64,000 nucleotides of DNA, from the NCBI RefSeq assembly GCF_932526225.1, contig NC_064047.1:5457501-5521500 (forward strand), written 5' to 3'. Shown piece by piece: positions 1 through 13,100 of the stretch. Within the stretch, counting starts at the first letter, position 1. Every line of letters begins with the position of its first letter. The stretch comes from Nematostella vectensis (lineage: Eukaryota; Cnidaria; Anthozoa; Actiniaria; Edwardsiidae). The translations under genes and the position numbers were made by a program. Under the pieces are notes generated by a model. That model was not told where the DNA came from. It saw nothing but the letters and a program-made list of their open reading frames with translations, and searched no databases.

Positions 1-1656
1 GAATGTGGGATTTTCTCTTCAAACTGACTGATATTGTTTTTGAATAATTCCTATATATTTCACTTGTTTCTATTTTTTAACAACCCTTCTTCCTTGAAAT
101 TTTCACTATGCCACTGTATCTTTTAAGATAATATTTTATTATGTATGTTATCCCTTATTACAATTAATTTGTTTACATAATAGAGGCGTTTGTCGTCAAG
201 TCTTAAATAGCATTTTTTGTACATCTTCATCAGATACTGCCTGAAAAGTCGTCTTTTTATCTATCCCTGAGTAGTGCCAATAACTCATGACCTGTACTAT
301 TTGAAACACACTTTTTTGTACATATTGCTGACAAACAATTGCAATTGACACTTGGCTATGCCTCATAGAGTAAGTAGTGGTTAGAATCTCTGTCAGCCAC
401 CATGTTTTCATCTTAGCAAAATACAAAAGCATAAGTGTAAAAAAGCACTTACTGTACTTCCATTGGCTGTTTTAAGGAAGCCAATGCAATATTTTACATC
501 GATTTTGGTAAAGTAAAGTATAAAACATTTGTTTCTTTTAATAATTGGTCTTCCATTATTTAATGAAAACAACAATAAAGTGGCTGACTGAGTCTCTGTA
601 ATGTAAGATCAAGGTAATCCATATCTTTTTATATGAAACAATATGCAGGGGTTTCATTAAGTTTCAGAGTAGGCGGCGGAGATTGATCAATAGGGGGTGG
701 AAGTTATTTTATTAGTTCAAATAAAACTTAAATCAACTTTTTTTTAAAAGTAGCAGGCGTTCGATTAAAAACAGCTGTTGGTTCAGCCAGCCACTGAATG
801 AAACCCCTGGTAATGCAAGCTTGTGTGAAATGTGCTTAGTTCCTGCACTTTTCATTACCTTGTTTTTATTGCTATAATTACCAACCCAAACTCCACCCTA
901 TCTTCAGCTCAGTGAATCAGACTTTGACAAATGTATGCCACTTCAACTGGTCTCAAAGAGAAAAAAAACAAACACTCATATTCAGAGATAGAATGCCATC
1001 TGCATTTAGCAACTCCATTAGCCATAACTTTGCCATCTATTTTGCAATAGAATTTTTTTCCAAAAAAACTTCCCATTTTTAGTAGCAATCCCCTTTTCTG
1101 TTTAAAAAGAAGAAAACACAATTTTCACATGCTTATCTACTTTTTAATAATAATGCCCCCTCCCCTAAAATTTGTTTTCTTCTCCATGTCCGAAGTCAAA
1201 ATTATATTTTATTTTTTTTCATAAAATATTTATAATTATTATTTATGATTATGGAAAAGATGAAATCATGCAATGTGTGTATCATTATAAATCGTTCAAA
1301 TCATTTTTTTTTTATGGAAATGGGAGTAAATTTGGGCTGGAAGTACTAAATTGATATCTACTAATTTATCTTTTCTGCTTGTTGAATTGTGTTAAGTTAG
1401 AAATGCCAAATTGTGTTTTAGTACTTTGTTTAAACTATGAATTTGACCTTGCTATTGAGGCTTTTTGAGATTTGCTTGGCCTGGTATAGATTCTTTTTGT
1501 GAAAATCATCTTGAATGATGTAAAGTGATGCCATCTTTTTCTGTAATCACAAATTAAATCTATAGTAGAACTTGTCTAAATGGGACTCACATGAAAGAAA
1601 TGCTTCCATGATATGCAATTATTTTCTTTATAATGAAGATGAAACTACTTTTACTA
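1..1656. other. AT-rich stretch, probable intron of the CNT gene
   Basis: No exon, RNA gene or recognisable domain was seen on either strand. The short frames here have AT-driven composition and no family resemblance. Because the next recognisable sequence (2074) is an internal exon of a nucleoside transporter, this is most simply an upstream intron of that gene, with earlier exons left of the window. Confidence 0.45.
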
Positions 1657-1914
1657 GGGGACTTGCTCAGACCACGTGACCTTTTGGGTGGCAAATTTAA
1701 GCCAAAAAAAACAGAGAAATGTCTGCACTCGTCACACCAGAGAATGACGACTAAATAAAATCTTTATGTATATATATTCTTACAAAGAAACGTTTTCGCT
1801 GTATTGTAAGCACTGAATAAGTTGCTTCTCGCTGCTGTTATTTTGGCGCTGAAAGCCTGAACACATGCAAGTTTGACACCCAAAAAGTCACATGATTTTT
1901 TAGTGCAAGTCCTC
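1657..1914. mobile_element. MITE-like element, copy 1, TA-flanked
   Basis: A 258-bp non-coding element with terminal inverted repeats (GGGGACTTGC at the left; GCAAGTCCTC at the right, degenerate). TA lies directly outside both ends, as expected of Tc1/mariner-type TA target duplication. It shares internal blocks (GTCACACCA, AATAAAATCTTTAT, AAGTTGCTT, GCTGTTATTTT) with a second copy at 19269-19553. No transposase is encoded. Confidence 0.75.
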
Positions 1915-2073
1915 TATTTCTATAATAACGGCCAAAACTCATTGTGAGGTTCAAAACGCGTCCTATTTATACCAGTTCTACCCCACCTAAATCCAAAGAT
2001 TTGTTCTTCTTGTGTGTAAAATCTAACACCACAATTAACACAAAACCACCCATTACCACCTTCCATCTAACAG

Positions 2074-2254
2074 ATCCGCTCAGAAATCATTAGCACATAT
2101 GCACTGTGCGGGTTTGCAAACTTTAGTTCGATTGGCATCCAAATTGGGGGCCTGGGACCGATGGCACCTACCAGGATCCGTGACATGGCCAAGATTGCAA
2201 TGCGGGCACTGCTGGCTGGAACAATTGCTTGCTTTATGACAGCTTGCGTAGCTG
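2074..2254 (+). CDS. CNT nucleoside transporter, alternative exon A
   Basis: A 181-nt exon encoding 60 residues of the C-terminal core of a concentrative (Na+/H+-coupled) nucleoside transporter, SLC28 family, a plasma-membrane importer of nucleosides. Diagnostic residues are ISTYALCGFANF, IGGLGPMAP and GTIACFMTACVAG, which in the family form the last transmembrane helices and substrate/ion site. It is bounded by AG at 2072-2073 and GTGAGT at 2255. It starts at phase 0 and ends one base into a codon. A homologous exon follows at 2743-2923 with identical phases; joining both would shift the frame, so only one can be used per transcript. The human family contains SLC28A1, A2 and A3; A3-like is a guess. 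Confidence 0.85.
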
Positions 2255-2742
2255 GTGAGTGAATTGTGCTGTTATTGGATGCTTACAATTGATGGGTGCT
2301 CTGAAACTAGCATGCTCGAGCATCCAGTGCATTTCTCAGCCACGAAAATGACCTTTGGGAGTGCCCGCAAAGTACGCTGGATCTTTAACCATGGAAAAGT
2401 AGATGAGGGCTCGAAGGAAAATCTAGTTTGACTTTGAAAATTTAAGTCTCACAGATTTTTTACAGTGTCTCGTAGATGAGTATCAGTCAGCAGCCATTTT
2501 GTCATCCTCGCAAAATACCTATCTAAAAAATGCGTAAGTGCTGGAAAATATCCATTTCAACAAATGATTAGGATATTTTTAAAATTCGTAAACGGAGTAA
2601 TAAGATAGTTATTTTGAGATCTCATCTAATCGTCCTATATTCCATGAGAATATGACAACATGTGGCTGATTGGGACACGGTTTCCTCCAAGTTTCAGAGC
2701 CCTTGTATCTCGATTGTAAGCATCCACAAATGTGTTTTGTAG

Positions 2743-2923
2743 ATTCGTTCTGAGATCATCTCCACCTATGCACTGTGCGGCTTTGCCAACCTTGGATCCA
2801 TCGGCGTACAGTTAGGAGGGCTGGGACCCATGGCTCCCCACCGAGTCACTGACATGTCTAAGATAGCCATTCGTGCCCTGTTTGCGGGCACTATTGCGTG
2901 TTTTATGACCGCCTGTGTTGCGG
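2743..2923 (+). CDS. CNT nucleoside transporter, alternative exon B
   Basis: A second 181-nt version of the same 60-residue segment as exon A, with AG at 2741-2742 and GTAAGT at 2924. It keeps ISTYALCGFAN, GGLGPMAP and GTIACFMTACVAG but differs at scattered sites (for example NLGS for NFSS, GVQL for GIQI, HRVTDMSK for TRIRDMAK, LFAG for LLAG). Both copies are open and keep invariant family residues, so both look functional. Variation in a segment near the substrate site could change nucleoside preference; that is inference. Confidence 0.85.
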
Positions 2924-3010
2924 GTAAGTCAGTGAGCTCGACGTTATTTCACAGAAGCATTTCATCAGCTGTAGGCGCCCACCTCTGACCGATGACACGT
3001 AAAGAACTTG

Positions 3011-3215
3011 AGATTGATAGTGGTCGGTGTCACTGTAGAGTTGATGAGACAAGATTGATAGTGGTCGGTGTCACTGTAGAGTTGACGAGACAAGATTGAT
3101 AGTGGTCGGTGTCACTGTAGAGTTGACGAGACAAGATTGATAGTGGTCGGTGTCACTGTAGAGTTGACGAGACAAGATTGATAGTGGTCGGTGTCACTGT
3201 AGAGTGAACGGGACA
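3011..3215. repeat. 41-bp minisatellite, 5 copies
   Basis: Five head-to-tail copies of a 41-bp unit beginning AGATTGATAGTGGTCGGTGT lie in the intron between CNT exon B and the last CNT exon. The first and last copies are slightly diverged. Copies start at 3011, 3052, 3093, 3134 and 3175. Confidence 0.95.
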
Positions 3216-3779
3216 AAGCACTCTCTTGAAGGGGCACTCACATGCTTGTTGCTTTGAGAATGTTTGAAATTTGAAAAAGTGTGGAAAAAAAACGTAAAGT
3301 CTTCCTGATAACTCAGTAAAGCGTAGTAAAGATAATTCTCCGTAAAAGGGATTTTATGCAAAGGATCTACCTGGTGTAGTTAAATTCAATTTCAAGGTTT
3401 GAGTAAAGGTACAGCCTGTTCCAAAACCTAAAAGTACTATTTTCAATCCATTTACATCCGCTCAATGTGAGGCGTTCAAGTCACAATATTGTATTCATCT
3501 GAAAGATTTATGGTCATTTAGTAAACTTGGACAGTTATTTTATTAATTATTTGAGATATATCACTAAAATCCGTGCAAGTGCAGCTTAAAGCGGACTACA
3601 CTGCCTGCGGACAATATTTTTTATTCTCTCATTCAACCTAGAGCACCGAGGGCGCAGAGCGACTGGACAAATCGCCCTTTTCAAACATCTTCCCGTATCT
3701 GATTGCACAAACCCTTTTCTTTACGATGTTTTATCACGAATCATCCCGAATTGAAACTGGACCCCCTTGTCTCTTGCAG

Positions 3780-3895
3780 GAGTGTTGTATGACGAGTCGC
3801 TGTACGAGGGTGCGGTCGCTATTGGCACACTCGCCCCTAACGTGACAGCCACGATAGCCTCCAATCTCACAACAATAGCGCCTACAACCGCGTGA
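3780..3895 (+). CDS. CNT nucleoside transporter, terminal exon
   Basis: After a CAG acceptor at 3777-3779 the exon starts two bases from completing the Gly codon left by exon A or B, giving GVLYDESL and then a short Ser/Thr/Asn-rich tail (NVTATIASNLTTIAPTTA) ending at TGA 3893-3895. Ending soon after the last membrane helix is usual for SLC28 proteins. The tail has N-glycosylation-type sequons (NVT, NLT), compatible with an extracellular C-terminus. The frame agrees with both alternative upstream exons. Confidence 0.8.
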
Positions 3896-6640
3896 GAATA
3901 TTCCTGGGATCCAGTTCTGGTGGTACCGTATCTCTAGCAAATGCACCAGGGTTAAAGTACGTGCACGGGTTTAGCTAGTGAATTCAAGAGTTGGCCTTCA
4001 CACTTCTCCGGAAGATTTCAGTCTAAATCAAGGTCCTGCCAGAGCAAGTCAGGGTTCAGACACATTAGGGCAGATTAACTCACCGATTTGGCGGCCCGAT
4101 TGTAAGACAGAGTATTCTTCGGGCCACTGCTTTGCTCTGTGAGGATATAAATCTGACATCAAGTTCAGAAAATTGTCCTGAAAAAAGGGGGAGTTTATCA
4201 CCTTGAAATATTGATCTCGGGCTATTTTTAAGTGAGCTTTTTCCACTGAGAACAATCCACGATAAAAGTTATTTCTCTAGATTTCTTTCTCCACGAGCTG
4301 GAGTGAGTCATTTTTCAGCTAGTTTTAGTGACAGTTACATCTAACAGACGAAACGCACAAATATGCGTTAATTTATGCATTTTCTGACACCATCGATTAC
4401 TTTTCAACATCAAATTTACATCGCAATAATTCATGCTAAAATAATCAAGGACATAACAGATCTCCCAAGTTTTTACCCTAGGGTTTCAATTCTTAGAAGT
4501 GGTATTTTCTATTGGGTCGGGGGAGGGTGCGAGATAAATGTGTATATATTAATAGTCTAAACAGTTTTTTTTATTGGTGTCTGAATTGAAATGTGTATTA
4601 CGAGCTGCCTGAAATCCCAGTTATTTATATTTTATGTTTGACACTTCTTAAAAGTGCCGGGCCTTATTCAACAACGGCCAACATTGGTTATAGAAACAAT
4701 GGCTTTCTGTCGGCAAACTTCACGAGGTTTCGCGAAAATTTCCTGTATTTTGGGAGTTTTGTTACAATTGCTTCCTGGTAAGTTTTAGCGCCTTACACAT
4801 AGTCGTGTTTGTAATATAGATAACTAAGTGAAATCTATTTAATTGTAAATAAAATGTAGAATAGTATGATAATTTTTCTGTTGCTACATGTATGAAAGGC
4901 CACATAAAATAATCGTTTAGCATAGAGCCTCTAGGGTTCCTCACGTGAAGGGAAAAAAATCTATCAGCAAGGCGCTAAAGCTTATCAAGGTATATTTAGA
5001 TATATTTATTAACATAATATTTTTCTTGAATACTAATAAACTTTAATATGATACAAGTTTGCCTTATTGTTTGGGTGTAGCCTTGCGCTGATAAACAAAA
5101 AGGTTGCTACCCGGGCTGGTTTAGTATACTATTTTCCCCAGTCTCCACCAGTTCTCCTTGGGGCATAGGAAGAGAAAGTGATCAAAGTATAAAATAGAGG
5201 AGCAAACCAGCGAAATATAAACCTGCTCTTGGCGTCCCACATGGATGGTGGTGTAGCGCAAACTGGCTATATAGCTGCTTTTGCCGGCTCTTTTTCAGTG
5301 CCGTAGCAGGCCTCGAAATATTTGGGGCACAATACCATATGGGGGACACGGCCAAGCCCCTCTACTGGTCATTAAATTATTTTTGAAAATTTTTGTAATG
5401 GGGTTTGGTTAGGGGCTAGCGTACTCCAAGAAGAGGCGAAAATCTGAACAGCAACGTCTTTATTTTTGTACAAATTCCCTGTAGCCTTGTGCCAACATCA
5501 CTCGATCGCCGATCGAGTGAACTCACTACTCGAAATGCAGCCCATGATGTCATGCGCGCTATTTATCTATTGGCCCACTACATATTTTGGGGGAGGGGGA
5601 GGGGAGCACATGCACCCAGTGCCCCACCCCCTGCTGCGGCGCTAGCCTATTAAATATCCCACTACATGCATATAGATTCAGGTACTGCCTAAGGTGGAAA
5701 GTGCACATGTCTTTTCACCATTTCAACGGGACGATAACTCTGTTAGACACTCCGTGAGCCTAGGCCACCTGTGATAAGAGACGCTAAAGAAAACTTTTGA
5801 TTTTTTTATATTCCTATTATTACCCTAAAATTTCCCCCTCGTCTATAAGTCAATGCAAAAGTATTATCAAACAAATACATATATTTTTAATGAAAATCAT
5901 TCGGTTTACATTTCAGCACAGTAATAAAATCTCACATAGCTTTTGAAATCTCTCCTTCCCTCCAGTACAATACGATACAGTTTTCGTCTTGTTTGATAAT
6001 ATATGGATTTAGGCATTGCCTAAAAGCGGAGCTCCAAACGACTAAATCTTTGCTAATTTTCGCTTAATAATAAATTTTAATAATATTTAATATTATTGTA
6101 TTTCTTTTTTCGTCAAAAACAGGAGTACCGAAAACCCAGGATATGCGCTGTCATAGGTATAAAAAAAAAGTTCTAACATATTGAACCTGGCTATTTTTAG
6201 CAGGATTTTCCCAAAAAAAAAAAAAACTTATTTTGAGTTTTTTTACAGCCCTTTTAAAGTAAAATAAAGATCTACTTTTAAGTTAAAAAAAAGTAAAAAA
6301 AAAGAAGAAATTATCAGATTGACCCATTTTGACTTCACACACTAGCACACACACATTGGCACCAGTTGGAACAGGAACTGATTTTTGTTTCCCTTTAGAA
6401 TTCGAATTGTCGTAGCACTTGTAATATTTTGGATGTAAAGGTAAAAAAATGTCCCCTACTAGTCTCCTAGTCTCATTAGCATTGTGCTTTTAGTAGACTC
6501 TTCATCATCACTATTTTTTTGCATTATTATCATTATACTATAGTATTATTTGATGAAATAAACTTGATGTACCCCCCCTCCTTCATTTTCCCCGGACTCT
6601 TTATTGGCCCTCCCCCATTGTCTAGCTTTTGATAAAGCTA
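3896..6640. other. CNT 3' UTR and intergenic region
   Basis: About 2.7 kb without recognisable coding sequence. The first part should be CNT 3' UTR. The rest is AT-rich, with several poly-A/T tracts (for example around 6060-6310) and a CA-rich patch near 6348. No RNA gene was recognised. Confidence 0.5.
4848..4853 (+). terminator. candidate CNT polyadenylation signal
   Basis: AATAAA about 950 bases downstream of the CNT stop, in AT-rich sequence. Other AATAAA-like hexamers occur further on, so the choice is not certain. Confidence 0.3.
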
Positions 6641-7012
6641 TTATGATTGGTCTGTCGTCTCAAGTTCTATTTCTTATTGGCCAATGAAATTTCATGTTAG
6701 ATTATTTTTGTTTAGGCGCGCGCTAGTGTGACAAGATGGCGACATTTTGCCCTCAGTATTTCCAATATACACTTCAAGATAAATATTTTTAGACAGAGAC
6801 CCCAGGTTTCGATACCAGATACACCCGAAATCAGAATCTAGCTCCTTTCGCTATCCTTGGCGGTATGAAAAAGTGGAAATAACCGCAAATATAGAATGCA
6901 CAATGGACGAGAGATGCGCTGTAACACCCCCTACTTGATGCGACGTCCATTTGGAGAGCTCTCGATCCTTTCGAGAAATCTGGAAAGAATAATCTGAAGT
7001 GGTGAACTCAGC
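6640..7012 (+). promoter_or_regulatory. VPS13 promoter and 5' UTR with CCAAT and YY1-like sites
   Basis: ATTGG/CCAAT-type elements occur near 6646 and at TTATTGGCCAATGAA near 6675. A near-consensus YY1 site, AAGATGGCGAC, lies at 6733-6743, a position typical of the start site of TATA-less housekeeping promoters. The ATG inside that site would open a 17-codon upstream reading frame ending in TAG near 6790, well before the VPS13 start at 7013. The transcription start is inferred only. Confidence 0.5.
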
Positions 7013-7109
7013 ATGTTTGAGCAGCTTGTTGTCTCAGTTCTGAACAGCGTTCTCGGCCGTTATATACGTGATCTAGACAGCTCTAATCTTGAACTCGCAG
7101 TTCTTCAAG
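7013..7109 (+). CDS. VPS13A: VPS13 exon 1 (start codon)
   Basis: The ATG at 7013 opens MFEQLVVSVLNSVLGRYIRD, the hallmark chorein N-terminus that anchors VPS13 proteins to the ER. It ends one base into a Gly codon before GTGGGT. Intron 1 (7110-9550) is AT-rich with no recognisable gene; its short antisense frames near 7774-8305 look accidental. Confidence 0.92.
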
Positions 7110-10100
7110 GTGGGTTTATACTGCATTTAAGCTAGACAAATGAAGTCTCGCACAGTGGGAGAGCAAGGAAATATTTGTTAAACTCTTTGTAGATTTGATT
7201 TTAACTCATTATACATTTGACCATCTCTACATGTTTTTTTATTGATGCATTTATGACTTTACATAGCATTATAAATATTGATAATTTTAATCTTAGCTTA
7301 GGCTAACATCTCTTTATCTCGATTTATCTGATTTACCAATTGATCTTTGCTTCGGCTTTGATTTGGCGTGACAATGTGTGTGAGATTTCATTTAGTCTTA
7401 TTTTGTACTCGGGCAATTTTATCACATTTGGATAATAATACATAATATTTTATTTTTACTTACAATTTTCTTTCCCTATAAGTTATATGTTAAATTTTTG
7501 TTATGAATATTTTATTAGAAGTCCTAATTGCTGTTTTTATGCCTATTTATGTAATTTAAATTAGATCTGTAAAAGAAGTTATTTTATGGCTTTGATAGTT
7601 TGCGCGCTGTGATTGGCTAATTGGTAGTTGTGGCATCACTGTATTGCCCGTCTCTGAGGGCAACACGGAATTCCGTATTGCCCTATGAAAAATGTTTAAC
7701 AACCTTCTTTTTTTACCTTTTTTATACCTTCAAACTTCAAAATGAACGACAGCAAACATTCGAGTAGCGAATTCTAACACCCAGAAGAAGCCGAAATGGT
7801 TGATTGACAGGCCGTCTTTTTCGGTCTCCGGAGCGGGACATTTTGTGAGCTTTTTTGTGTTGTTTTGTTCGGTTGCTCAAATTTCAAAATCAACCATAAA
7901 ACCAAAGCAACAAAAAAAAAATGGGAATGGACGAGTACTCTGATTATCCTGAAGAGATTGAAAAGGAAAATTTTGACAAAAAGAAAAACAATAAGATGAT
8001 GAGCCAGCGAGCACCACCGATAGCCAAGAAATACAAAGCATAAGTTATTTAAGTATATCGGATTTAACAAAGCCAAATAAATAAATAACAAGGGGTACAA
8101 AGACCCAGAAAAGACTCTTTAAGATAAAAGTACCACCTGTTATTTGTAAATGCAATATTTTCTTGCAAAGCCTTAGTCGATCCGCCAAAGCCTCAGTTTG
8201 ATATTTAGTAATTAGTATTAGTGTAGTAATTATATTGATTTTTAGTAAGTAGTTAGTATTCTCATTTGAATACCCTGCAAAAATATAAACTGTTCCCATA
8301 GCCAAGAGTTTCAGGTGTTAAATGAACATAGCTCACCCAGATTAGGTGGGTGTCACAAGAATTTGGACCTCATCACAAGCCTAATTTTTGTGAGGATGTT
8401 CATACATTCTCTATATTCACCCGCCTTGACCCTCTTGGGTTTTTTCACATATTTACTGTATTTCATCTGATTTCACAAGAATTCTGTCCAAGTTGGTCTT
8501 TAATTTCTGGCTATGGGCATGAATATTAAATTGATTACTGGAATATATGGCCTGTTAAAACCTTTAACCAGGTCTTAAGAGCAAGTGAAAGTCCAAATGT
8601 CAGTGAAGCAGCTGAAAGCTTTGTTCCCCATCTATGGAACGTTTGGTTTTTATTTTATTAATCAGCTGATTACTTAGGTAACAGTGGTAGAAATTGTAAT
8701 ATCCAAACCTATAAATATTCTGTCTGTCTCTGCGTATGCTATTTGTTGTTGAGCCTTTACAAGTATTAGTAGTACCTCAATATATATTATAATTGTATCC
8801 TTGTGAGCAGAAAATAGTTTTATCAAGAATTTCCCATATATTTAACATGTTATTGGGACCCAAAATGATTGCTATACAGAGATTATTTCTCACAGGGCAA
8901 TTCTGGTTAGTTGTGCCTTTTTTGGTTTAATAAATTTTACGCTTTGTTGATTATGTTTTGCAGCAACATGTTCATTTGAGTGTTCCCATCCTTTATCAGT
9001 TATAATCCAACCATTGCAACCTACAATAGTCATCTACACAAATCAACTGTATATAAACAAAGGAAAAATCCATGCTGTAAATTAACACCACTCACCGGTA
9101 CACAGTAAAAAAATCTTAATCTGTTGGCTACTTTATCAAGCCCTGTATAGCCAGGGATTGAGGAGAGGCCCATTTCCAGAAGGAGATAGAGGTTATGTGT
9201 CTAGTAGCCAGGAGGAGGGAGTGGGGGCTGTCGGGCTGTAGCCAGAGAGGGCACCATGGTCCGTGGTGTTTGGAAGATCCACCCCAGCCTGCTGTAAGGG
9301 CTTCTCTAATGAGATGCCATCGAGTACTGCAAGCTGGGATGAGAAAAATTGGTTGGAAGAATAGCGCCCCTTTCCCCTGTTACAATCCTGCCTACTACAG
9401 TAACTTGGAGGAATTGGTCTCCTTTATTCAGTAAATGAACCCCCTCCCCCAGTTGAAGTCCCGGCTCCATGGCTGATTATTGTGAAATAATTAATGTGTT
9501 TAACACTACTGGTCACAACTCTTAAATGTATGTTATGTTTGTCACTTTAGGCCAAGCAGTGTTGAGGGATTTAGAATTGAGAGATGACGCATTGGTGAGT
9601 CAAATTGAAGACATTTGAATGAAGGTGGTAAAAAATCTTGTTACTAAAAAGAAAGAAACCTTTTCATTTGGGTTTGGTGTATTTGGAAGATCATGGTAAT
9701 TAATTTTCTTTATAGCTCCTTATTAATAAGTAAATAAAGATTTCATGTTAAGCCAAGGATCAAATGCCAGATCCTCCCTCAAAACATCCCCCCTTAAAAA
9801 ACAACAACAAAAAAACAATGAAGCTCAATCTTCAGATTGTAGGGAGCTCAATATTTATGTCGGCAGAGAGATGACATTGGTGCACATGTTGGCGTAGACC
9901 GTATCATACGTGGTAGTGCACACTGAAATTATTCAGGTGTGCCATTGCCATCGGTCTGCTGTTTGTAAATCTTAAGTTCCAACCAGTAGTAGGTCTGAAG
10001 GTTGACCCGGCAAATAACACTGTTGTCTGTACCTGCATAGTCATTCATCTGTCTAGAGTGTCTTGAGAATGAGCTTGCAAATGTCTCAGTACACCGTTGT

Positions 10101-13100
10101 CGTTGTATACCATTGACATCCACCTACCTTGTACTTCTGTAGGTTGACCAGGCAAATATTACAACCGTTTTCTGTGTATACCATTGCAATCTTTCTGCTA
10201 TATTATATATATATCTGGAGGATGACCAGGAAAATATTACAGTACACCGTTGTCAGTGTATACCCTTCTGCTGTAGTATACTGTACCATAGGTCTGGAGG
10301 TCCCCACTGCCAGCAGCCCTTGTAGTGCAGGAACATACTAGACTCACTAACATCACTCCAAATATTCTGCAGGATGGATTTGATCTGCCAGTTCAAGTAA
10401 CACATGGATTTGTTGGTAAGAGTAATTAGAAAATATTAACACTCTGAGTGGATTAGACCCTTCGAATAGTTCTTTTTTTTCCCCTTTTTGGATATTATTT
10501 TAAATTATTTTTTTTCTCGTTTTTGACACTTGGTATTGTTTCTGTTAAGGCAGGGCTTAATAGAGAGAGGATATTGGCTCTTGGGTTGTGGGGGCGTATT
10601 GAAAAGGGGGCATTATAATGGGGTGCTAATAGATGTTTCACTTATTTTATTAACTCTTAAAGAAACATTTACACTATTTAATATTAGGTGAGATCTCTCT
10701 GACTATCCCATGGACCAACCTGTATTCATCACCCTGCGACATATGTATTGAAGATGTCTATCTCATTGCTAGCCCTGTGAAAGGTAATATACATCAAGTG
10801 GTTTGTTTTCTTGGCCATAATAATGCCATAACCCTAAGATAAAATATGGTGGTTGCTGTTTCTCCATTGTTGTAAATGGTTGGGGTTGGTTGGGGTAGGG
10901 TTAGTAAGGCAGAGGAGGTGGGAAGGCAAAGGATGTGGGAAGGGACAGTAAGTAGGAAGGAAGAGGAGGGAAGGAGAGAAGGTGGAGAGTAAGCTTGTAC
11001 ATTTTCTTACAGAACAACCATATGATGCAGAGAAAGCCCGGGCAAGTGAGCTTGCAGTTCAGAGAAAACGGCTGAGGCAAATTGAAGAAAGCCTTGCAAA
11101 GAAAGCTACTGAGAGCACAGGTTCAACATTCTGTATTTTAATTTCTTAGTACAGAAGATCATACTGGATATACAGTTGCAGAACATGGAGTTCCTAAAAA
11201 AGGGGGGGGACAAAGCAAGGGTTTTAAAGCAAGGGGGGCCACATTTATTGTTCTTCCATTGATTTCTTTGTATTTCTTGTTATTTTTAAGCCACAAACGG
11301 TATCTGAAAATAGGCATGTAACAAGTGCATATTTTGCAGTGATGAACAGTGACAGTATATGGATGTTTGTGCTCAATTTAAGGCTGGTTCTATATTCAGG
11401 ATGACTTATAACACATATATATCGCTAATTGTTTAGGAATATTGCAGTATGTCACAAAGAAAACAAAACTTTGTTTATTTCTTTCAGATGGGATAGCCCA
11501 TGCAGAGAATGGAGACTCATTTGTTGAGAAGTTAATGGCGCAAGTTATCAAGAACCTCAAAGTAAGGCTTATACAACAAGTAGAAGGAAAGACACTGCAA
11601 ATCTGCTCCATAAGAGAAGGGTATACCACCCTGACCATTTGCGTTGTAGACCAACACCATAAGAGGGCTCTATATAAATTAGTGATCAATAGAATTGCAC
11701 TGATGGAATACAAGAGTGTACAGTAATAGATTGAGCTCTAGCTGCACAGCTGTTATTGTTTGTGATTGTGTGGCAGAAACAATAGGTTAGTCCACATCTA
11801 GTCAAATTACCATACAGTAGATACCATGTTTGTGCCTGTGTGGTAATGAAGCTTTCAGAAAAATCAACTCATGCAAATTTTATATAAGATTTCAATGTCC
11901 TGCAAACTAGTACCAAATAAGTTACTATTTCCCTCTCAAGATATCCCCTGTACAATTCATAGAGGAGCGTACTGAGAATACTTTAGCTGCATTAACTACA
12001 GTAAGAAGTGATTAGTAGAGACTGACACAAATATGCATATTATGCAAACTAATTAAAGTCAAACCTGATAGATTGGTACAGTAGTTTATCTGATGTTTTA
12101 TCTTTTATTTTTAGTACTTGAGTTTCTTGAAGTTAGGCCTGTGTAATTGAGTAGGTCATGACTGCAATGGAAAATGTGATGAAACTTTATTTTTTTAAGG
12201 TGTCTGTAAAGAATATCCATATCAGATATGAGGACCAGGTAAGCGCAACCCCTGATAGCCTGCGAAGCAAGCGGAAAGGGCTTGGGAAAATGAGGGATCC
12301 CAAGTGTCTGGAGCGAATGCAGGGAATGGAAGACCCTGTGTTTTTTACCGTACGCCTCTTAACTCGCGAGATTGTTGTGCGCATGCCTTTTCTTTTCACC
12401 CTATAGTATTCAAGTATTTCAAATAAAAGTGCACACATAGCTTTACCAAAATCTGCCCACACGGAAGATTACATTTAATAATGGTTTATTTCTGCCCCTG
12501 GCAATAAATATCACTTTTATTGTGAAAATCACCAAGCTTCCAGAGCTAAAAAGAACAGAGAAATTTTAATAAGAAGAAATACTGATAATAGTAGGGTGGC
12601 TTATCACCAAAAATGGCTGTTTTGTGCACTTTTTAGTAGAAGCACCAAACTTGGCACATATGTTTCTTAGGTCAAGTAAAAAAAAATTTTCAGGGGGGTG
12701 CCAAAAATCTGAGACTCTGGGGGAGGGAGAGGCAATTTTGTCATTAAAAAAACAGTGATTACTCTTAATCAGTAATGACATAAGAGAAGCGAAAGTGCTA
12801 AGCCACCAGGTGTTTTGAGCTAAACGTTCACTGAGTGAACATTTATACAGAAAAAACTGCTGCAAGCCCACCCTCATCCTTCCCTCCCCTAGCATGCGCA
12901 TCGTCTCCTCTTCTCTTCCAACCCTTTGGGCTTGCTATGCGGGCTCCCCCCTCGACTAAGGGTTACATTGTACTAGTCTATCCTCAAATATGAGGACCCA
13001 CCCCTGACTAATGGGCCGCGATCTGACTTATGAGGGTGGGGTGAGGTTGGGCTTTTTGGGGAAAAAATCCCTCTATACCCTTTCTGTCTAAAAAAAAAAT

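Noticed and set aside
7774-8305. Two overlapping antisense hydrophobic frames (86 and 108 codons) in intron 1
   Set aside because: AT-rich sequence readily gives Phe/Leu/Ile-rich frames; no motif or splice evidence.
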